Assembly: GCA_022843925.1 (NCBI GenBank)
Contig: JALHMS010000009.1
Coordinates: 29,413 to 93,412, forward strand
Reading direction: 5' to 3'
DNA: 64,000 nt
Origin: Burkholderiales bacterium
GTDB lineage: Bacteria; Pseudomonadota; Gammaproteobacteria; Burkholderiales; Ga0077523
The notes below the pieces were generated by a model that did not search any database, was not told where the DNA came from, and worked only from the letters and a program-made list of their open reading frames with translations. How positions within the stretch are numbered: position 1 is the stretch's first letter; each line of letters starts with the position of its first letter. A program made the translations under genes and the position numbers. Of this stretch, positions 35,175-44,346 are shown piece by piece.

Positions 35175-36296
35175 ATGAACCTCGTTGCTGTCGTCCCGCT
35201 GCTCGGCTTCGCGCTGGCTTTCGTGTTCGGTGCGATTTCCCAGCGTACGGCTTTCTGCACCATGGGGGCGTTCTCCGATGCCGTGACGTTCGGCGACCTG
35301 GGCCGCCTTCGGATGTACGTGCTCGCCATGGCCGTCGCGATGATCGGCGCGCAGGCGCTGCAGTTCGCCGGCAGCGTCGACCTGGGTCAATCGATCTACG
35401 CGGGGCCGCGATTCCTCTGGCTCGCCCACGTCGTGGGTGGTCTCCTCTTCGGCATCGGGATGACGCTCGCCTCGGGCTGCGGTGCCCGCAATCTTGTGCG
35501 GCTGGGCGGAGGGAACCTCAAGTCGCTGTTCGTGCTGAGCGTGATGTCGGTGACGGCCTATGCCACGTTGAAGGGACTTCTCGCGCCCCTCCGCGTGCAC
35601 GCGATCGAAGCCGTCCACACCACGATCCCGTCCGGCCAGACGCTTCCTTCCATCACCGACCAGGCACACTCCGGCCTCGCGATCTCCACCGTGCTCGCCT
35701 TGCCCGCGATCGTCTGGTGCCTGGCCGCACGGTCCTTCCGGACATCCATCGACCTGTGGCTCGGCGGCGCCATCGTCGGATTGCTGGTGGTGGGCGGTTG
35801 GTACGTGACGGGCCACATCGGGTTCGTCCCCGAAGACCCCGATACGCTGGAGTCCCTCTACGTCGGCACCAACACGCATCGCCCGGAGTCGCTCACGTTC
35901 GTCGCGCCGCTCGCCTTCGGTCTCGAGTGGCTGACGCTGTGGACGGACGGTTCGAGACATCTCACATTCGGAATCGCCGCGATGGCGGGGACTTTGTGCG
36001 GCGCCGCCGCTCATGCGTGGTGGACGGGCCGCTTCCGTTGGGAGCTTTTCACGTCGCCTGACGATGTCGGGCGGCACCTGGTCGGTGCGGTATTGATGGG
36101 TTTCGGCGGGGTGACGGCCCTCGGGTGCAGCATCGGACAGGGCATCACGGGCCTCTCGACCCTGAGCCTCGGGGCGGCGTTGACGCTGGTCTGCGTGGCC
36201 GTCGGCTGCATCGTGACCGTGAAGATCGTGGCCTGGCGCCTCGAAAGGGAGGACGTCCGGGACACCCCCCTGGGCACTCGCGCTCGCCAGCGTTGA
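35175..36296 (+). CDS. YeeE/YedE-family transporter (sulfur compound uptake)
   Basis: A 373-residue polytopic protein with two pseudo-symmetric halves. Conserved cysteines occur in RTAFCTMGA, LASGCGARNLVRLGGGN and LGCSIGQGITG; in the thiosulfate channel TsuA (YeeE) similar cysteines pass the anion through the pore. It probably imports thiosulfate or another reduced sulfur compound. It lies 210 nt after cpoB with no partner such as TusA/YeeD nearby. Its stop codon overlaps the -35 of the tRNA-Lys promoter. Confidence 0.85.
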   Translation: MNLVAVVPLLGFALAFVFGAISQRTAFCTMGAFSDAVTFGDLGRLRMYVLAMAVAMIGAQALQFAGSVDLGQSIYAGPRFLWLAHVVGGLLFGIGMTLASGCGARNLVRLGGGNLKSLFVLSVMSVTAYATLKGLLAPLRVHAIEAVHTTIPSGQTLPSITDQAHSGLAISTVLALPAIVWCLAARSFRTSIDLWLGGAIVGLLVVGGWYVTGHIGFVPEDPDTLESLYVGTNTHRPESLTFVAPLAFGLEWLTLWTDGSRHLTFGIAAMAGTLCGAAAHAWWTGRFRWELFTSPDDVGRHLVGAVLMGFGGVTALGCSIGQGITGLSTLSLGAALTLVCVAVGCIVTVKIVAWRLEREDVRDTPLGTRARQR

Positions 36297-36321
36297 CACC
36301 CCGGGAGGTGGATCCTAGAAT
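36293..36321 (+). promoter_or_regulatory. Sigma-70 promoter of tRNA-Lys(UUU)
   Basis: TTGACA (36293-36298), a 17-nt spacer and TAGAAT (36316-36321) form a near-consensus promoter 17 nt before the tRNA. It is followed by a GC-rich discriminator (GCGCGC), the hallmark of stable RNA promoters under stringent control by ppGpp. It overlaps the end of the YeeE/YedE gene. Confidence 0.85.
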
Positions 36322-36338
36322 GCGCGCTCTTTTTTGCC

Positions 36339-36414
36339 GGGTGGTTAGCTCAGCCGGTAGAGCAGCGGACTTTTAATCCGTTGGTCGCGAGTTCGAATCT
36401 CGCACCACCTACCA
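36339..36414 (+). tRNA. tRNA-Lys (anticodon UUU)
   Basis: A 76-nt cloverleaf with encoded CCA. The D arm is GCTCAGCCGGTAGAGC; the anticodon loop CTTTTAA has anticodon TTT at 36372-36374; the T arm is CGCGAGTTCGAATCTCG. The acceptor stem closes with a G1-U72 wobble pair. Reads AAA/AAG. Confidence 0.97.
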
Positions 36415-36495
36415 CCTCTCCACCCGCCACGGATCCGACGCAGATCGCGTGTCGCAGCAGTGGCGGTCGCGACAGATCGCAGCAACAGTCAAGAT

Positions 36496-36571
36496 GGGCC
36501 GTTAGCTCAGCTGGTAGAGCAGTGGACTCTTAATCCATTGGTCGTAGGTTCAAATCCTACACGGCCTACCA
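36496..36571 (+). tRNA. tRNA-Lys (anticodon CUU)
   Basis: A 76-nt cloverleaf with encoded CCA. The anticodon loop CTCTTAA gives anticodon CTT, reading AAG. T arm and D arm are canonical. It shares the G1-U72 pair with its neighbour 81 nt upstream and probably its transcript; no separate promoter was found. Confidence 0.96.
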
Positions 36572-36885
36572 AACACGCCTTGCGTCGCACACTGTGATTG
36601 GGTCGCACACAGTGCCCGCAAACGCGCGCGGCACGTCCCAACGCCGGTCGGCGATCCGGTGGCTACCATCATTGGCCGCCCGTCCTCCCGGGCAACCTCC
36701 TCATCGGAGGATCGTGGATCTTTCCCGCAGAGCATGTGCTTCGCCCTTCGGCCTCCGTCGTCCGCTCTCCGTCGCCATGGCGAACCCGATATCCGCCGTC
36801 GCCCATGCACCCCCGAATCGCGACCCATGCGCAGGGACGGTCTCTATAATTCGCGCCTTCGATCCAGCAACGGTGCGGGGGGCGT
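36572..36885. other. Intergenic region downstream of tRNAs with a -10 element
   Basis: 314 bp without a credible gene. A short direct repeat, GTCGCACAC, occurs at about 36584 and 36602. A perfect TATAAT (36845-36850) lies 36 nt before the FAH-family gene and is its probable -10; the -35 is poor (GACCCA). Confidence 0.45.
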
Positions 36886-37728
36886 ATGCGATTTGCGACG
36901 GTGGTTCACGCGGGCCGGGAGCAGGCAGCGGTGGTGGCATCGCCGGGCTTGGTGCTGGTCAGCGACATCAATGCGTACCTGGGGCGCGCTTGGCCGGAAG
37001 ACCTCTTCCAGTTGATCGTTGCCGGGCTGTCCCCTGCATTGCATGCAGACGCCGTCGCCTGCGGGCGATACCGTGATCCGGGCACGATGACGTTCGGTCC
37101 GTTGTATCGACATCCTCGGAAGATCTGGGGCATCGGACTCAACTACCGCGACCACGCGAAGGATCTCGAAGCGATCTATCCCGACGAGCCGGCGTCCTTC
37201 ATCAAGGGCGATCAGACGATCATCGGTCCGGGCGACGTCATCGAACTCCCCCCAGAGTCGGAGCGGGTGACGGCGGAAGCCGAACTGGGGGTCATCATCG
37301 GCAAGCCCTGCCGGCGCGTGAGCGAGGCCGATGCGCTTTCGTATGTGGCCGGCTATTGCCTCATCCTCGACATGACCGCCGAGGACATCCTGCAGCGCAA
37401 TCCGCGCTATCTCACGCGCTCGAAGAATTTCGACACCTTCTTCTCGTTCGGTCCCGAACTGGTGACCACGGACGAGGTGCCCGATGTCCTGGCCCTGCGG
37501 GTCGGGACCTGGAACAACGGGGTGCTGCATCGGGACAATCTCGTGGGCCACATGCAGTTCCCGCCGGCGCAACTGGTGTCGTTCCACTCGCACGTGATGA
37601 CACTGTTTCCCGGGGACATCATCTCCACGGGAACGCCGGGTGCGGTGGTGATCGCGGACGGTGATCTGGCCGAGTGTCGCATCGACGGGATGGGGGTCCT
37701 CCGGAATCCGGTACGCCGGGTCGCGTAG
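36886..37728 (+). CDS. Fumarylacetoacetate hydrolase (FAH) family protein
   Basis: A 280-residue FAH-fold enzyme. A small N-terminal domain precedes the catalytic domain with WGIGLNYRDHAKDL, the metal ligands Glu-x-Glu in TAEAELGVIIGK and Asp in CLILDMTAEDI, and the closing TGTPGAV. The family hydrolyses C-C bonds or decarboxylates diketo acids (FAH, HpcE, 2-keto-3-deoxy dehydratases, oxaloacetate decarboxylase). It stands alone, so the substrate is undecided. Start ATG 36886 follows a G-rich ribosome site. Confidence 0.88.
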   Translation: MRFATVVHAGREQAAVVASPGLVLVSDINAYLGRAWPEDLFQLIVAGLSPALHADAVACGRYRDPGTMTFGPLYRHPRKIWGIGLNYRDHAKDLEAIYPDEPASFIKGDQTIIGPGDVIELPPESERVTAEAELGVIIGKPCRRVSEADALSYVAGYCLILDMTAEDILQRNPRYLTRSKNFDTFFSFGPELVTTDEVPDVLALRVGTWNNGVLHRDNLVGHMQFPPAQLVSFHSHVMTLFPGDIISTGTPGAVVIADGDLAECRIDGMGVLRNPVRRVA

Positions 37729-37832
37729 GGTGCACGTGGCACATCGGTGCTCGCGTCGAACGCCGGGGAATCGCAAGCATAGCCGGGTTCGATGGGCGCG
37801 GGCGTCGCGATTCCAGCCGAGGGTTGGAAGAC

Positions 37833-38186
37833 CTACAACGACCCGTTGACGATCAGTTCGAAGGTGAAGAAAACGCCGAGCCCCATGGCGGCGTAGAGCA
37901 CGAGATCCCCGCGGGTGCCGGTGCTCTCCGGAGCGTCCAGCCACTGTCGTACCACCAGCCCGACACCGATGAGGGCGCCGATCCCGAACAGGATGGACCA
38001 CGATCCGCCTGTCACCAGCCCGCTGGTGAGACCGGAGAGCCAGCCGCCGGGGCGCAGTGACTTGTAGAGGAACCCCCCCACCCCGATGGCCATCAGCGAG
38101 ATGACCATTCCATGGACGGCAACGCTCTGGAGATCGGCGAAGAGCCCCGACCGCCGCCGCGGTGTCGATTTCGTGTTGCTGAGCAT
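37833..38186 (-). CDS. Small membrane protein of unknown function
   Basis: A 117-residue protein with three predicted membrane helices (VHGMVISLMAIGVGGFLY; WSILFGIGALIGVGLVV; LVLYAAMGLGVFFTFELIV) after a short basic N-terminus (SNTKSTPRRRSG). ATG 38186 is preceded by GAGGTGG; upstream in-frame codons would run through a hairpin. No family recognised. Confidence 0.65.
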   Translation of the reverse strand: MLSNTKSTPRRRSGLFADLQSVAVHGMVISLMAIGVGGFLYKSLRPGGWLSGLTSGLVTGGSWSILFGIGALIGVGLVVRQWLDAPESTGTRGDLVLYAAMGLGVFFTFELIVNGSL

Positions 38187-38485
38187 GCCACCACCTCGGA
38201 TTCTAAAAGCCCGCCCGACCACTTTGGTGGCCGGGCGGTGAAGTCCCACTGGACAAGTGACAGTGCCCGGTCGGGGGACTCGAGCGCCGCCGGGCAACCC
38301 TTTATCAAGGGCTGTGCCAGAGCAACTAAAGATATTGGAATCAGGGATTTGCCGGGGCGCTCGGCCCGGGCCGTCGGGGGACGGGCATTTTTCCCGACGG
38401 GGCCGTCGCGTATGCCCGACGGTCGGTATCCAGAGGGGGTGGGGATGCGATCAGGGATCGCCGGCGACTATACGATGCGGTCGGG
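38187..38485. other. Structured intergenic region
   Basis: About 300 bp with several inverted repeats. CCGCCCGACCAC (38211-38222) pairs with GTGGCCGGGCGG (38227-38238) with one mismatch, followed on the minus strand by GCTTTTAG, so it could be a terminator or attenuator ahead of the membrane protein. CCGTCGGG (38371-38378) pairs with CCCGACGG (38393-38400), and a second CCCGACGG (38415-38422) could compete for it. No known riboswitch consensus was identified. Confidence 0.45.
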
Positions 38486-38788
38486 TCACTGCCCTTCGCA
38501 GCTGATGAAGTTGCAGACCGGATCGCATTGCGGGGAGCGTCCGCATTCGAAGACGCCCACCCGCGCCTTGCCGTCCGCGGTGACGCCGCACTGCTCCTGC
38601 GCAGCCATCACCTTGGCGCGCGGCCGCCATTCGCACTGGTGACACATGCCGGCGCCGAAGATGTCCAGCCGATCGCTGCGTGGCTGCGGGATCTCCGTCC
38701 CGGCGGCGTCTCCACCCGCCTGCGCGAGGCCTGCCGCGCAGATCACGACACTCGCGAGGAGTGCGGACCACATCCAGTGCCTTTTCAC
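38486..38788 (-). CDS. Small secreted cysteine-rich protein
   Basis: A 100-residue exported protein. The signal peptide is MWSALLASVVICAAGLAQAG, cut after AQA. The mature part has about 76 residues with seven cysteines, in CHQC, EQC, FEC, PQC, PVC and ISC settings. That density suggests disulfides or metal binding in the periplasm. I recognise no family. It may be transcribed with the downstream membrane protein gene (same strand), although the hairpins between them could separate the two. Confidence 0.65.
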   Translation of the reverse strand: MKRHWMWSALLASVVICAAGLAQAGGDAAGTEIPQPRSDRLDIFGAGMCHQCEWRPRAKVMAAQEQCGVTADGKARVGVFECGRSPQCDPVCNFISCEGQ

Positions 38789-38914
38789 GGGACCACCTCA
38801 TTCGTCAACTCGAACAGTGAGCCGCATTCTCGCGACCCGGGACTGTGGCGCCCTTGACGCACATCAAGCGCGTCGGGCGTACCCACCAATGCGTGCGTGC
38901 GGCGACGCATTGCC

Positions 38915-41038
38915 TCAACCCTTGAGCCGGTTGATCCGGATCACGTCGGGGATGCGGCGCAGCCCGCGCATGATCAGCGCAAGGTGAGGACGGCTCTTCA
39001 CCTGCAGCGTGAAGTGCACGTTGGCGTACGCACTCGAGTCGCCCGGTTCGAGGCTGACATTGTCGATGTTCGCCCCGCCCTCGGCGATCTCCGCGGCCAG
39101 CTTCGCCAGCGCGCCGCGCTGGTTCGACACCACGAGCTTGATGTTCACCGAGAAGAGCCGGTTGATGTCGGGTGCCCACTCCACGTCGAGCCACTTGTCC
39201 GGGTCGCCGCGCGTCTTCCGCGCCACGGGGCAGTCGTGCGTGTGCACCACCAGCCCCTGGCCCTTCTTGATGTACCCGATGATCGGATCGCCCGGGATCG
39301 GATGGCAGCATTTCGCGAGCTGCAGCGCCATGCCTTCGGAGCCGCGGATCGCGACGGATCCGGGTTGTCTTGCGGGATCTCCCTCGTGGTCGCCGAGATG
39401 CAGGAGTCGCCGGGCCACGACGAAGGCGAGGAGCTTGCCGAGGCCGATGTCCGCGAGCACCTCGAGACGTGACTGCGCGTTGCGGTCCTTCAGCAGCTTG
39501 GTCCACCGGGCTTCGGTGACGTCCGCCGAATTCGTCTGCAGCGCTGCGAGCGCCTGGTTGAGCAGACGCTCGCCGAGTTGCGCGGACTCCTCGTACTGCA
39601 TCGTCTTGAGGAAGTGACGGATGTACGAGCGCGCCTTCCCCGTGACCACATAGTTGAGCCACGCGGGATTCGGTTTCGCATGCGCCGCCGTGATGATCTC
39701 GACGCGATCGCCGTTGCGCAGCACGGTCCGCAGCGGCACGAGTTCGTGGTTCACGCGGGCGGAGATGCAGCGGTTGCCGATGTCCGTGTGCACGGCGTAC
39801 GCGAAGTCGACGCAGGTCGCGCCGTGCGGCAGCGACAGGATCCGCCCCTTCGGCGTGAAGACGTAGACCTCGTCGGGGAAGAGATCGACCTTCAGGTGCT
39901 CGAGGAACTCGATCGACGACCCGCTCTGCGTCTGCATCTCGAGCAGGCTCTGCAACCACTGGTGGGTCTTCTGCTGCAGTTCGCTCAACTCGGAATCGGT
40001 GGCCTTGTAGAGCCAGTGCGAGGCGACGCCCGCCTCCGCAAGCTTGTGCATCTCCTGCGTGCGGATCTGCACCTCTAGGGGCATGCCGAACGGCCCGAAA
40101 AGCGTGGTGTGGAGCGACTGGTAGCCGTTCGCCTTCGGGATCGCGATGTAGTCCTTGAACTTCCCGGGGATCGGTTTGTAGAGGCCGTGGAGTGCGCCCA
40201 TCGCGACGTAGCAGGACGGGACATCCTTCACCACCACCCGGAACCCGTAGATGTCGTAGACCTGCGCGAAGGTGAGGTGCTTCTCCTGCATCTTGGTGTA
40301 GATGCTGAAGAGGTTCTTTTCGCGCCCGCTCACGGAGGCCTCGATACCTGCCTCGGCAAGCCGCACCTTGATCGCGTCGAGGATGCGCTGCACGACCTCG
40401 CGGCGATTTCCGCGGGCCGACGACAGCGCCTTCGACAGCACCCGGTAGCGCACGGGGAAGAGATGCTTGAACGAGAGTTCCTGCAGTTCCTGGAAGAGGC
40501 TGTTCAACCCCAGGCGGTTCGCGATCGGCGCGTAGATGTCGATCGTCTCGCGGGCGATCCGTGCGCGCTTCGCCGGATTCATCACGTCGAGCGTGCGCAT
40601 GTTGTGCAGCCGGTCGGCCAGCTTGATGAGGATGACGCGCACATCCCGCGTCATCGCCAGCACCATCTTGCGGAAGTTCTCGGCCTGCGCGTGCTCGTGG
40701 CTCTCGAACTCGATGCGGTCGAGCTTCGAGACGCCGTCCACCAGCTCCGCCACCATCCGCCCGAACTTCTCCGCGATCTCGGCCTTCGTGACCGCGGTGT
40801 CTTCCATCACGTCATGCAGCAGCGCCGCGGTCAGTGCCTGGGAGTCGAGGTGCCACTCGGTGAGGATCTCGGCGACGGCGACCGGGTGGGAGACATAGGG
40901 CTCGCCGGTCTTGCGGAACTGCCCCTCGTGCGCCTGCGCGCTGAAATGGAATGCCGACTCGAGCTGAGTGACGTCGTCCGGCTTCAGATACCCGGCTGCC
41001 TGGCGCAGGAGCGCCTCGGCTTCGGACATGTGTCCCAT
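38915..41038 (-). CDS. spoT: Bifunctional (p)ppGpp synthetase/hydrolase SpoT
   Basis: A 707-residue RelA/SpoT homologue. The hydrolase domain holds SHP (His51), HDVMEDT (His75, Asp76) and RLHNMRTL. The synthetase domain has the GKFKDYIAIPKANGYQSLHT segment, whose basic KFKD belongs to the bifunctional class rather than the EFDD type of RelA. The TGS domain (VYVFTPKGRILSLPHGATCVDFAYAVH) and C-terminal ACT domain (LVVSNQRGALAKLAAEIAEGG) follow. It makes and destroys the alarmone of the stringent response. Order gmk-rpoZ-spoT is conserved in proteobacteria. Confidence 0.96.
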   Translation of the reverse strand: MGHMSEAEALLRQAAGYLKPDDVTQLESAFHFSAQAHEGQFRKTGEPYVSHPVAVAEILTEWHLDSQALTAALLHDVMEDTAVTKAEIAEKFGRMVAELVDGVSKLDRIEFESHEHAQAENFRKMVLAMTRDVRVILIKLADRLHNMRTLDVMNPAKRARIARETIDIYAPIANRLGLNSLFQELQELSFKHLFPVRYRVLSKALSSARGNRREVVQRILDAIKVRLAEAGIEASVSGREKNLFSIYTKMQEKHLTFAQVYDIYGFRVVVKDVPSCYVAMGALHGLYKPIPGKFKDYIAIPKANGYQSLHTTLFGPFGMPLEVQIRTQEMHKLAEAGVASHWLYKATDSELSELQQKTHQWLQSLLEMQTQSGSSIEFLEHLKVDLFPDEVYVFTPKGRILSLPHGATCVDFAYAVHTDIGNRCISARVNHELVPLRTVLRNGDRVEIITAAHAKPNPAWLNYVVTGKARSYIRHFLKTMQYEESAQLGERLLNQALAALQTNSADVTEARWTKLLKDRNAQSRLEVLADIGLGKLLAFVVARRLLHLGDHEGDPARQPGSVAIRGSEGMALQLAKCCHPIPGDPIIGYIKKGQGLVVHTHDCPVARKTRGDPDKWLDVEWAPDINRLFSVNIKLVVSNQRGALAKLAAEIAEGGANIDNVSLEPGDSSAYANVHFTLQVKSRPHLALIMRGLRRIPDVIRINRLKG

Positions 41039-41093
41039 GATGAGGCAGGCAGTCGCTGGGGGCTCCGGGGCGCGGGATGGCCCCGGATGCGGG

Positions 41094-41300
41094 TCAGTGG
41101 GTCTTTCGATGGAGGATCTCGATTCCGATCAGGCCGAGGGCCATTTCACGGAGCGCGATCACGGTGGGCTTGTCCTTGTTGGCTTCCACCTGGGGCGTGG
41201 CACCGTTGGCGATCTCGCGGGCGCGGTAGGTGGCTGCGAGCGTCAGATCGAAGCGGTTGGGGATGTAGTTCAGGGCGTCTTCGACGGTGATGCGTGCCAT
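41094..41300 (-). CDS. rpoZ: RNA polymerase omega subunit
   Basis: A 68-residue omega subunit with the characteristic start [29 protein letters not shown] (written in part). It folds onto the beta-prime C-terminus and forms one of the ppGpp binding sites, which suits its place before spoT. It is 10 nt downstream of gmk. Confidence 0.94.
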   Translation of the reverse strand: MARITVEDALNYIPNRFDLTLAATYRAREIANGATPQVEANKDKPTVIALREMALGLIGIEILHRKTH

Positions 41301-41310
41301 GCGATGTACC

Positions 41311-41919
41311 TCACTTCATGCTGTCGATCAGTGGACGATGGCGCAGGAGCTGCGCCTTGAGCCGCAGTCTGACGGCGCGGACGATTGCCGTCAGGTCCCG
41401 CGTGGCTTCTTCGAAGTCATTGTTAATTATAACGTAATCGAACTCCCCCACATGCCCGATTTCAGCCCTCGCCGCACTCACGCGGCGGGCGATCACGGCC
41501 TCCGAATCCGTCGCGCGGCCGGTAAGTCGCTGGGCAAGCACCTCTATTGACGGCGGCAGAACGAAGATCCCGATAGCTTCCGCCATCAGGCGGCGCACCT
41601 GCAGAGCCCCCTGCCAGTCGATCTCGAGCAGGATGTCGTCGCCGGCCGCCATGCGCTGCTCGATCCAGGCGCGCGACGTCCCGTACAGATTCCCGTGCAC
41701 CTCGGCGCTCTCGAGGAAGTCGCCGTGCGCGCGCATCGCTTCGAAGGTGTCCTTCGTGACGAAGTGGTAGTCGCGACCGTCGACCTCGCCGGGGCGCATG
41801 GGGCGCGTGGTGTACGAGATGGAGAGCTGGACGGCAGGATCCGCGGCGAGGAGGGCGCGGACCAGACTGGTCTTGCCGGCGCCGGAAGGCGCACTGACGA
41901 TGTAGAGGGTGCCGATCAT
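41311..41919 (-). CDS. gmk: Guanylate kinase
   Basis: A 202-residue GMP kinase. The P-loop is [12 protein letters not shown] (about 9-20); the GMP-binding stretch is [22 protein letters not shown]. The conserved [10 protein letters not shown] segment near residue 160 is encoded by unusually AT-rich codons, including a rare ATA, and contains a TATAAT (41426-41431 on the minus strand). Confidence 0.96.
   Translation of the reverse strand: MIGTLYIVSAPSGAGKTSLVRALLAADPAVQLSISYTTRPMRPGEVDGRDYHFVTKDTFEAMRAHGDFLESAEVHGNLYGTSRAWIEQRMAAGDDILLEIDWQGALQVRRLMAEAIGIFVLPPSIEVLAQRLTGRATDSEAVIARRVSAARAEIGHVGEFDYVIINNDFEEATRDLTAIVRAVRLRLKAQLLRHRPLIDSMK
41426..41431 (-). promoter_or_regulatory. Possible internal -10 inside gmk, reading toward rpoZ-spoT
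   Basis: A perfect TATAAT lies within an AT-rich island (about 41420-41441) inside a GC-rich coding region. It is oriented toward rpoZ and spoT, about 125 nt upstream of rpoZ. No good -35 hexamer lies at the usual distance, so this is only a candidate. Confidence 0.3.
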
Positions 41920-42038
41920 GCTGAGAGGTCTTGCCGCGCGCCGGGGGGGCTCGCGAAGCAGGAAGTGTGGGGGTGACGGGCTAGTGTAAGGGACCCGGTC
42001 CGGACATCACATCCGCGGCGAAGTCGGGGGCGGTGACG

Positions 42039-42905
42039 TCACTCGATGTTTTGGACCTGCTCCCGCATCTGCTCGATCAACACCTTCAGTTCCATCGACG
42101 TCTGCGACACCGTGGTGTCGGTGGACTTTGAGCCGAGCGTGTTCGCCTCGCGATTGAGTTCCTGCATCAGGAAGTCGAGGCGCTTGCCCACTGCACCGCC
42201 ACGATCGAGGACGCGGCGGACTTCGGTCACGTGCGTGCCGAGGCGGCCCAGTTCTTCTTCCACGTCGACGCGCGACGCGAACATCACGAGTTCCTGGCGG
42301 ATGCGTTCCTCGTCGAGGGCAACGCCGGCGTCCCGCAGGCGTTGCGAGAATTTCTCCTGCTGTGCCGCCACCAGGGCGGGGATGCGCGGGCTCACTTCCT
42401 TCGCCAGCACTTCGATGCGGGCGACGCGCTCCAGGATCAGGGCCTTCAGCTTCTCGCCTTCGCGGCCGCGGCTCGCGGTGAAGTCGTCCAGCGCCTGGCC
42501 GAGGAGTGCCAGGCAGTGTTCGCGGAGTTCCTCGAGCGGCAGGCTGTCGGAGCCGAACATGCCCGGCCAGCGGAGCACGTCGTTCACGGACAGCGACGTC
42601 GCGGAGGGCAGCTTCGCCTTCACCTGGGCGTCGAGTTCGACGAGGCGCGACAGCAATGCCGCGTTGAGTTCGAGGACCGACGGCGCCGTGGCTGCGCGGT
42701 TGAATCCGATGCGGCATTCGAGTTTGCCCCGCGTGAGCTTCGCGCCGAGCATCTCGCGCATCGCGGGCTCGAAGGCGCGGAACTCTTCGGGGGCGCGGAA
42801 CGAGACGTCGAGGTAGCGGTGGTTGACGGATCGAAGCTCGAGGTTGAGCGTGCCTAGCGGCAGATCGCGGGTGAGCGCCGCATATCCGGTCATGCTGTAG
42901 ATCAT
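42039..42905 (-). CDS. yicC: YicC-family endoribonuclease
   Basis: A 288-residue YicC protein. The N-terminal start is [32 protein letters not shown] (part shown) and the C-terminal DUF1732 region is [22 protein letters not shown]. YicC-like proteins were shown to be endoribonucleases. The neighbourhood yicC-gmk-rpoZ-spoT is standard. ATG 42905 is preferred over upstream codons because it gives the family start. Confidence 0.92.
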   Translation of the reverse strand: MIYSMTGYAALTRDLPLGTLNLELRSVNHRYLDVSFRAPEEFRAFEPAMREMLGAKLTRGKLECRIGFNRAATAPSVLELNAALLSRLVELDAQVKAKLPSATSLSVNDVLRWPGMFGSDSLPLEELREHCLALLGQALDDFTASRGREGEKLKALILERVARIEVLAKEVSPRIPALVAAQQEKFSQRLRDAGVALDEERIRQELVMFASRVDVEEELGRLGTHVTEVRRVLDRGGAVGKRLDFLMQELNREANTLGSKSTDTTVSQTSMELKVLIEQMREQVQNIE

Positions 42906-43032
42906 CGTGGCTGGCTTTACAGAGGGAGTGAGCGCGCCGGAAAATGCGCGCCCGAAAGATAGCACAGGGCTTCCGGCACCCGCGCGCGTCTCCCACGCGC
43001 CAGGCCGGGCCCGCCTCCAGGAGTCATCCCCC

Positions 43033-43752
43033 ATGCGACCGAGCGGACGCGCCCCCCATCAATTGCGCCCCGTGCGCTTCACTCGCGGCTTCACGAAGCA
43101 CGCCGAGGGCTCCGTGCTCGTCGAGTTCGGCGAGACGCGCGTCCTCTGCACCGCGAGCGTCGAAGAGAAGGTGCCGCCGTTCCTCAAGGGCAAGGGTCAG
43201 GGCTGGCTCACTGCCGAGTACGGGATGCTGCCGCGTGCCACGCACACGCGCTCCGATCGCGAAGCCGCGCGGGGCAAGCAGTCCGGGCGCACCCAGGAGA
43301 TCCAGCGCCTCATCGGTCGCAGCCTGCGCGCCGTGGTCGACATGACCCGGCTGGGCGAGCGCACGATCCAGTTCGACTGCGACGTGCTCCAGGCCGACGG
43401 CGGTACGCGTACCGCCAGCATCACCGGCGCGTACGTGGCGTTGCGCGACGCGATCGACGGTCTCGTGCGCAGCGGTCTTCTGCCCGCGTCGCCGCTGCGC
43501 GACGCCGTGGCGGCCGTGTCGGTGGGCATGTTCGAAGGCGTCGCCGTGCTCGATCTCGACTACATCGAGGACTCCGGCTGCGAGACCGACATGAACGTCG
43601 TGATGACGGGCACCGGTGGCATCGTCGAAGTGCAGGGCACGGCCGAGGGCAAGCCGTTCTCGCGCGCCGAGATGACGGCGATGATGGATCTCGCCCACGC
43701 CGGCATCGGCGAACTCGTGGCCCTGCAGCGCGCGGCCCTCGCGGCATCGTGA
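43033..43752 (+). CDS. rph: Ribonuclease PH
   Basis: A 239-residue phosphorolytic 3'-5' exoribonuclease that trims tRNA 3' ends. Typical segments are [20 protein letters not shown] (start), [17 protein letters not shown] and [22 protein letters not shown]. It diverges from yicC, and its end overlaps rdgB by 4 nt (GTGA). Confidence 0.95.
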   Translation: MRPSGRAPHQLRPVRFTRGFTKHAEGSVLVEFGETRVLCTASVEEKVPPFLKGKGQGWLTAEYGMLPRATHTRSDREAARGKQSGRTQEIQRLIGRSLRAVVDMTRLGERTIQFDCDVLQADGGTRTASITGAYVALRDAIDGLVRSGLLPASPLRDAVAAVSVGMFEGVAVLDLDYIEDSGCETDMNVVMTGTGGIVEVQGTAEGKPFSRAEMTAMMDLAHAGIGELVALQRAALAAS

Positions 43753-44339
43753 AGCGGCTCGTCGTCGCGAGCGGCAACCGGGGCAAGCTCCGCGAGATCG
43801 CGGAGATCCTCGCGCCGCTGGGCATCGAACCCATCGCCCAGGGGGAACTCGGTGTGAGCGAGGCCGAGGAGCCCTTCGGGACGTTCGTCGAGAACGCGCT
43901 CGCGAAGGCGCGGCACGCGTCGGCGCACACCGGCCTGCCGGCGCTTGCCGACGATTCCGGGATCTGCGTGGCCGCCCTCGGCGGGGCGCCCGGGGTGCAC
44001 TCCGCCCGGTTCGCCGGCGAGCCGAAGAGCGACGATCGCAACAATGCCTTGCTCGTGGAACGCCTGCGGGGCAGCGCCGACCGGTCTGCCCACTACACGT
44101 GCGTGATGGTCCTCGTGCGGCATGCTGAGGATCCGGAGCCCATCATCGCCGACGGCCGCTGGTACGGCGAAGTCATCGAGACACCGCGCGGCGCCGGTGG
44201 CTTCGGCTATGACCCGTACTTCCTGGTCCCTGCCTACGACCGCACCGTGGCGGAACTGACGTCCGACGAGAAGAACGCGGTAAGCCACCGCGGCGTGGCG
44301 CTGCGTCGACTGCTCGAACTCCTCCGCCGCGACGCCTGA
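43749..44339 (+). CDS. rdgB: XTP/dITP diphosphatase (non-canonical purine NTP pyrophosphatase)
   Basis: A 196-residue Ham1/RdgB enzyme with [10 protein letters not shown] at the start, [25 protein letters not shown] near 65-90 and GFGYDPYF near 155. It removes deaminated purine nucleotides (dITP, XTP) from the pool. Start is GTG 43749, coupled to rph. In many betaproteobacteria hemW follows; here the next gene is convergent. Confidence 0.95.
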   Translation: MKRLVVASGNRGKLREIAEILAPLGIEPIAQGELGVSEAEEPFGTFVENALAKARHASAHTGLPALADDSGICVAALGGAPGVHSARFAGEPKSDDRNNALLVERLRGSADRSAHYTCVMVLVRHAEDPEPIIADGRWYGEVIETPRGAGGFGYDPYFLVPAYDRTVAELTSDEKNAVSHRGVALRRLLELLRRDA

Positions 44340-44346
44340 ACGCGGA

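Noticed and set aside
38187-38485. Riboswitch, considered for cyclic-di-GMP or cobalamin types.
   Set aside because: None of the conserved core sequences of these classes could be found; only simple inverted repeats are present.
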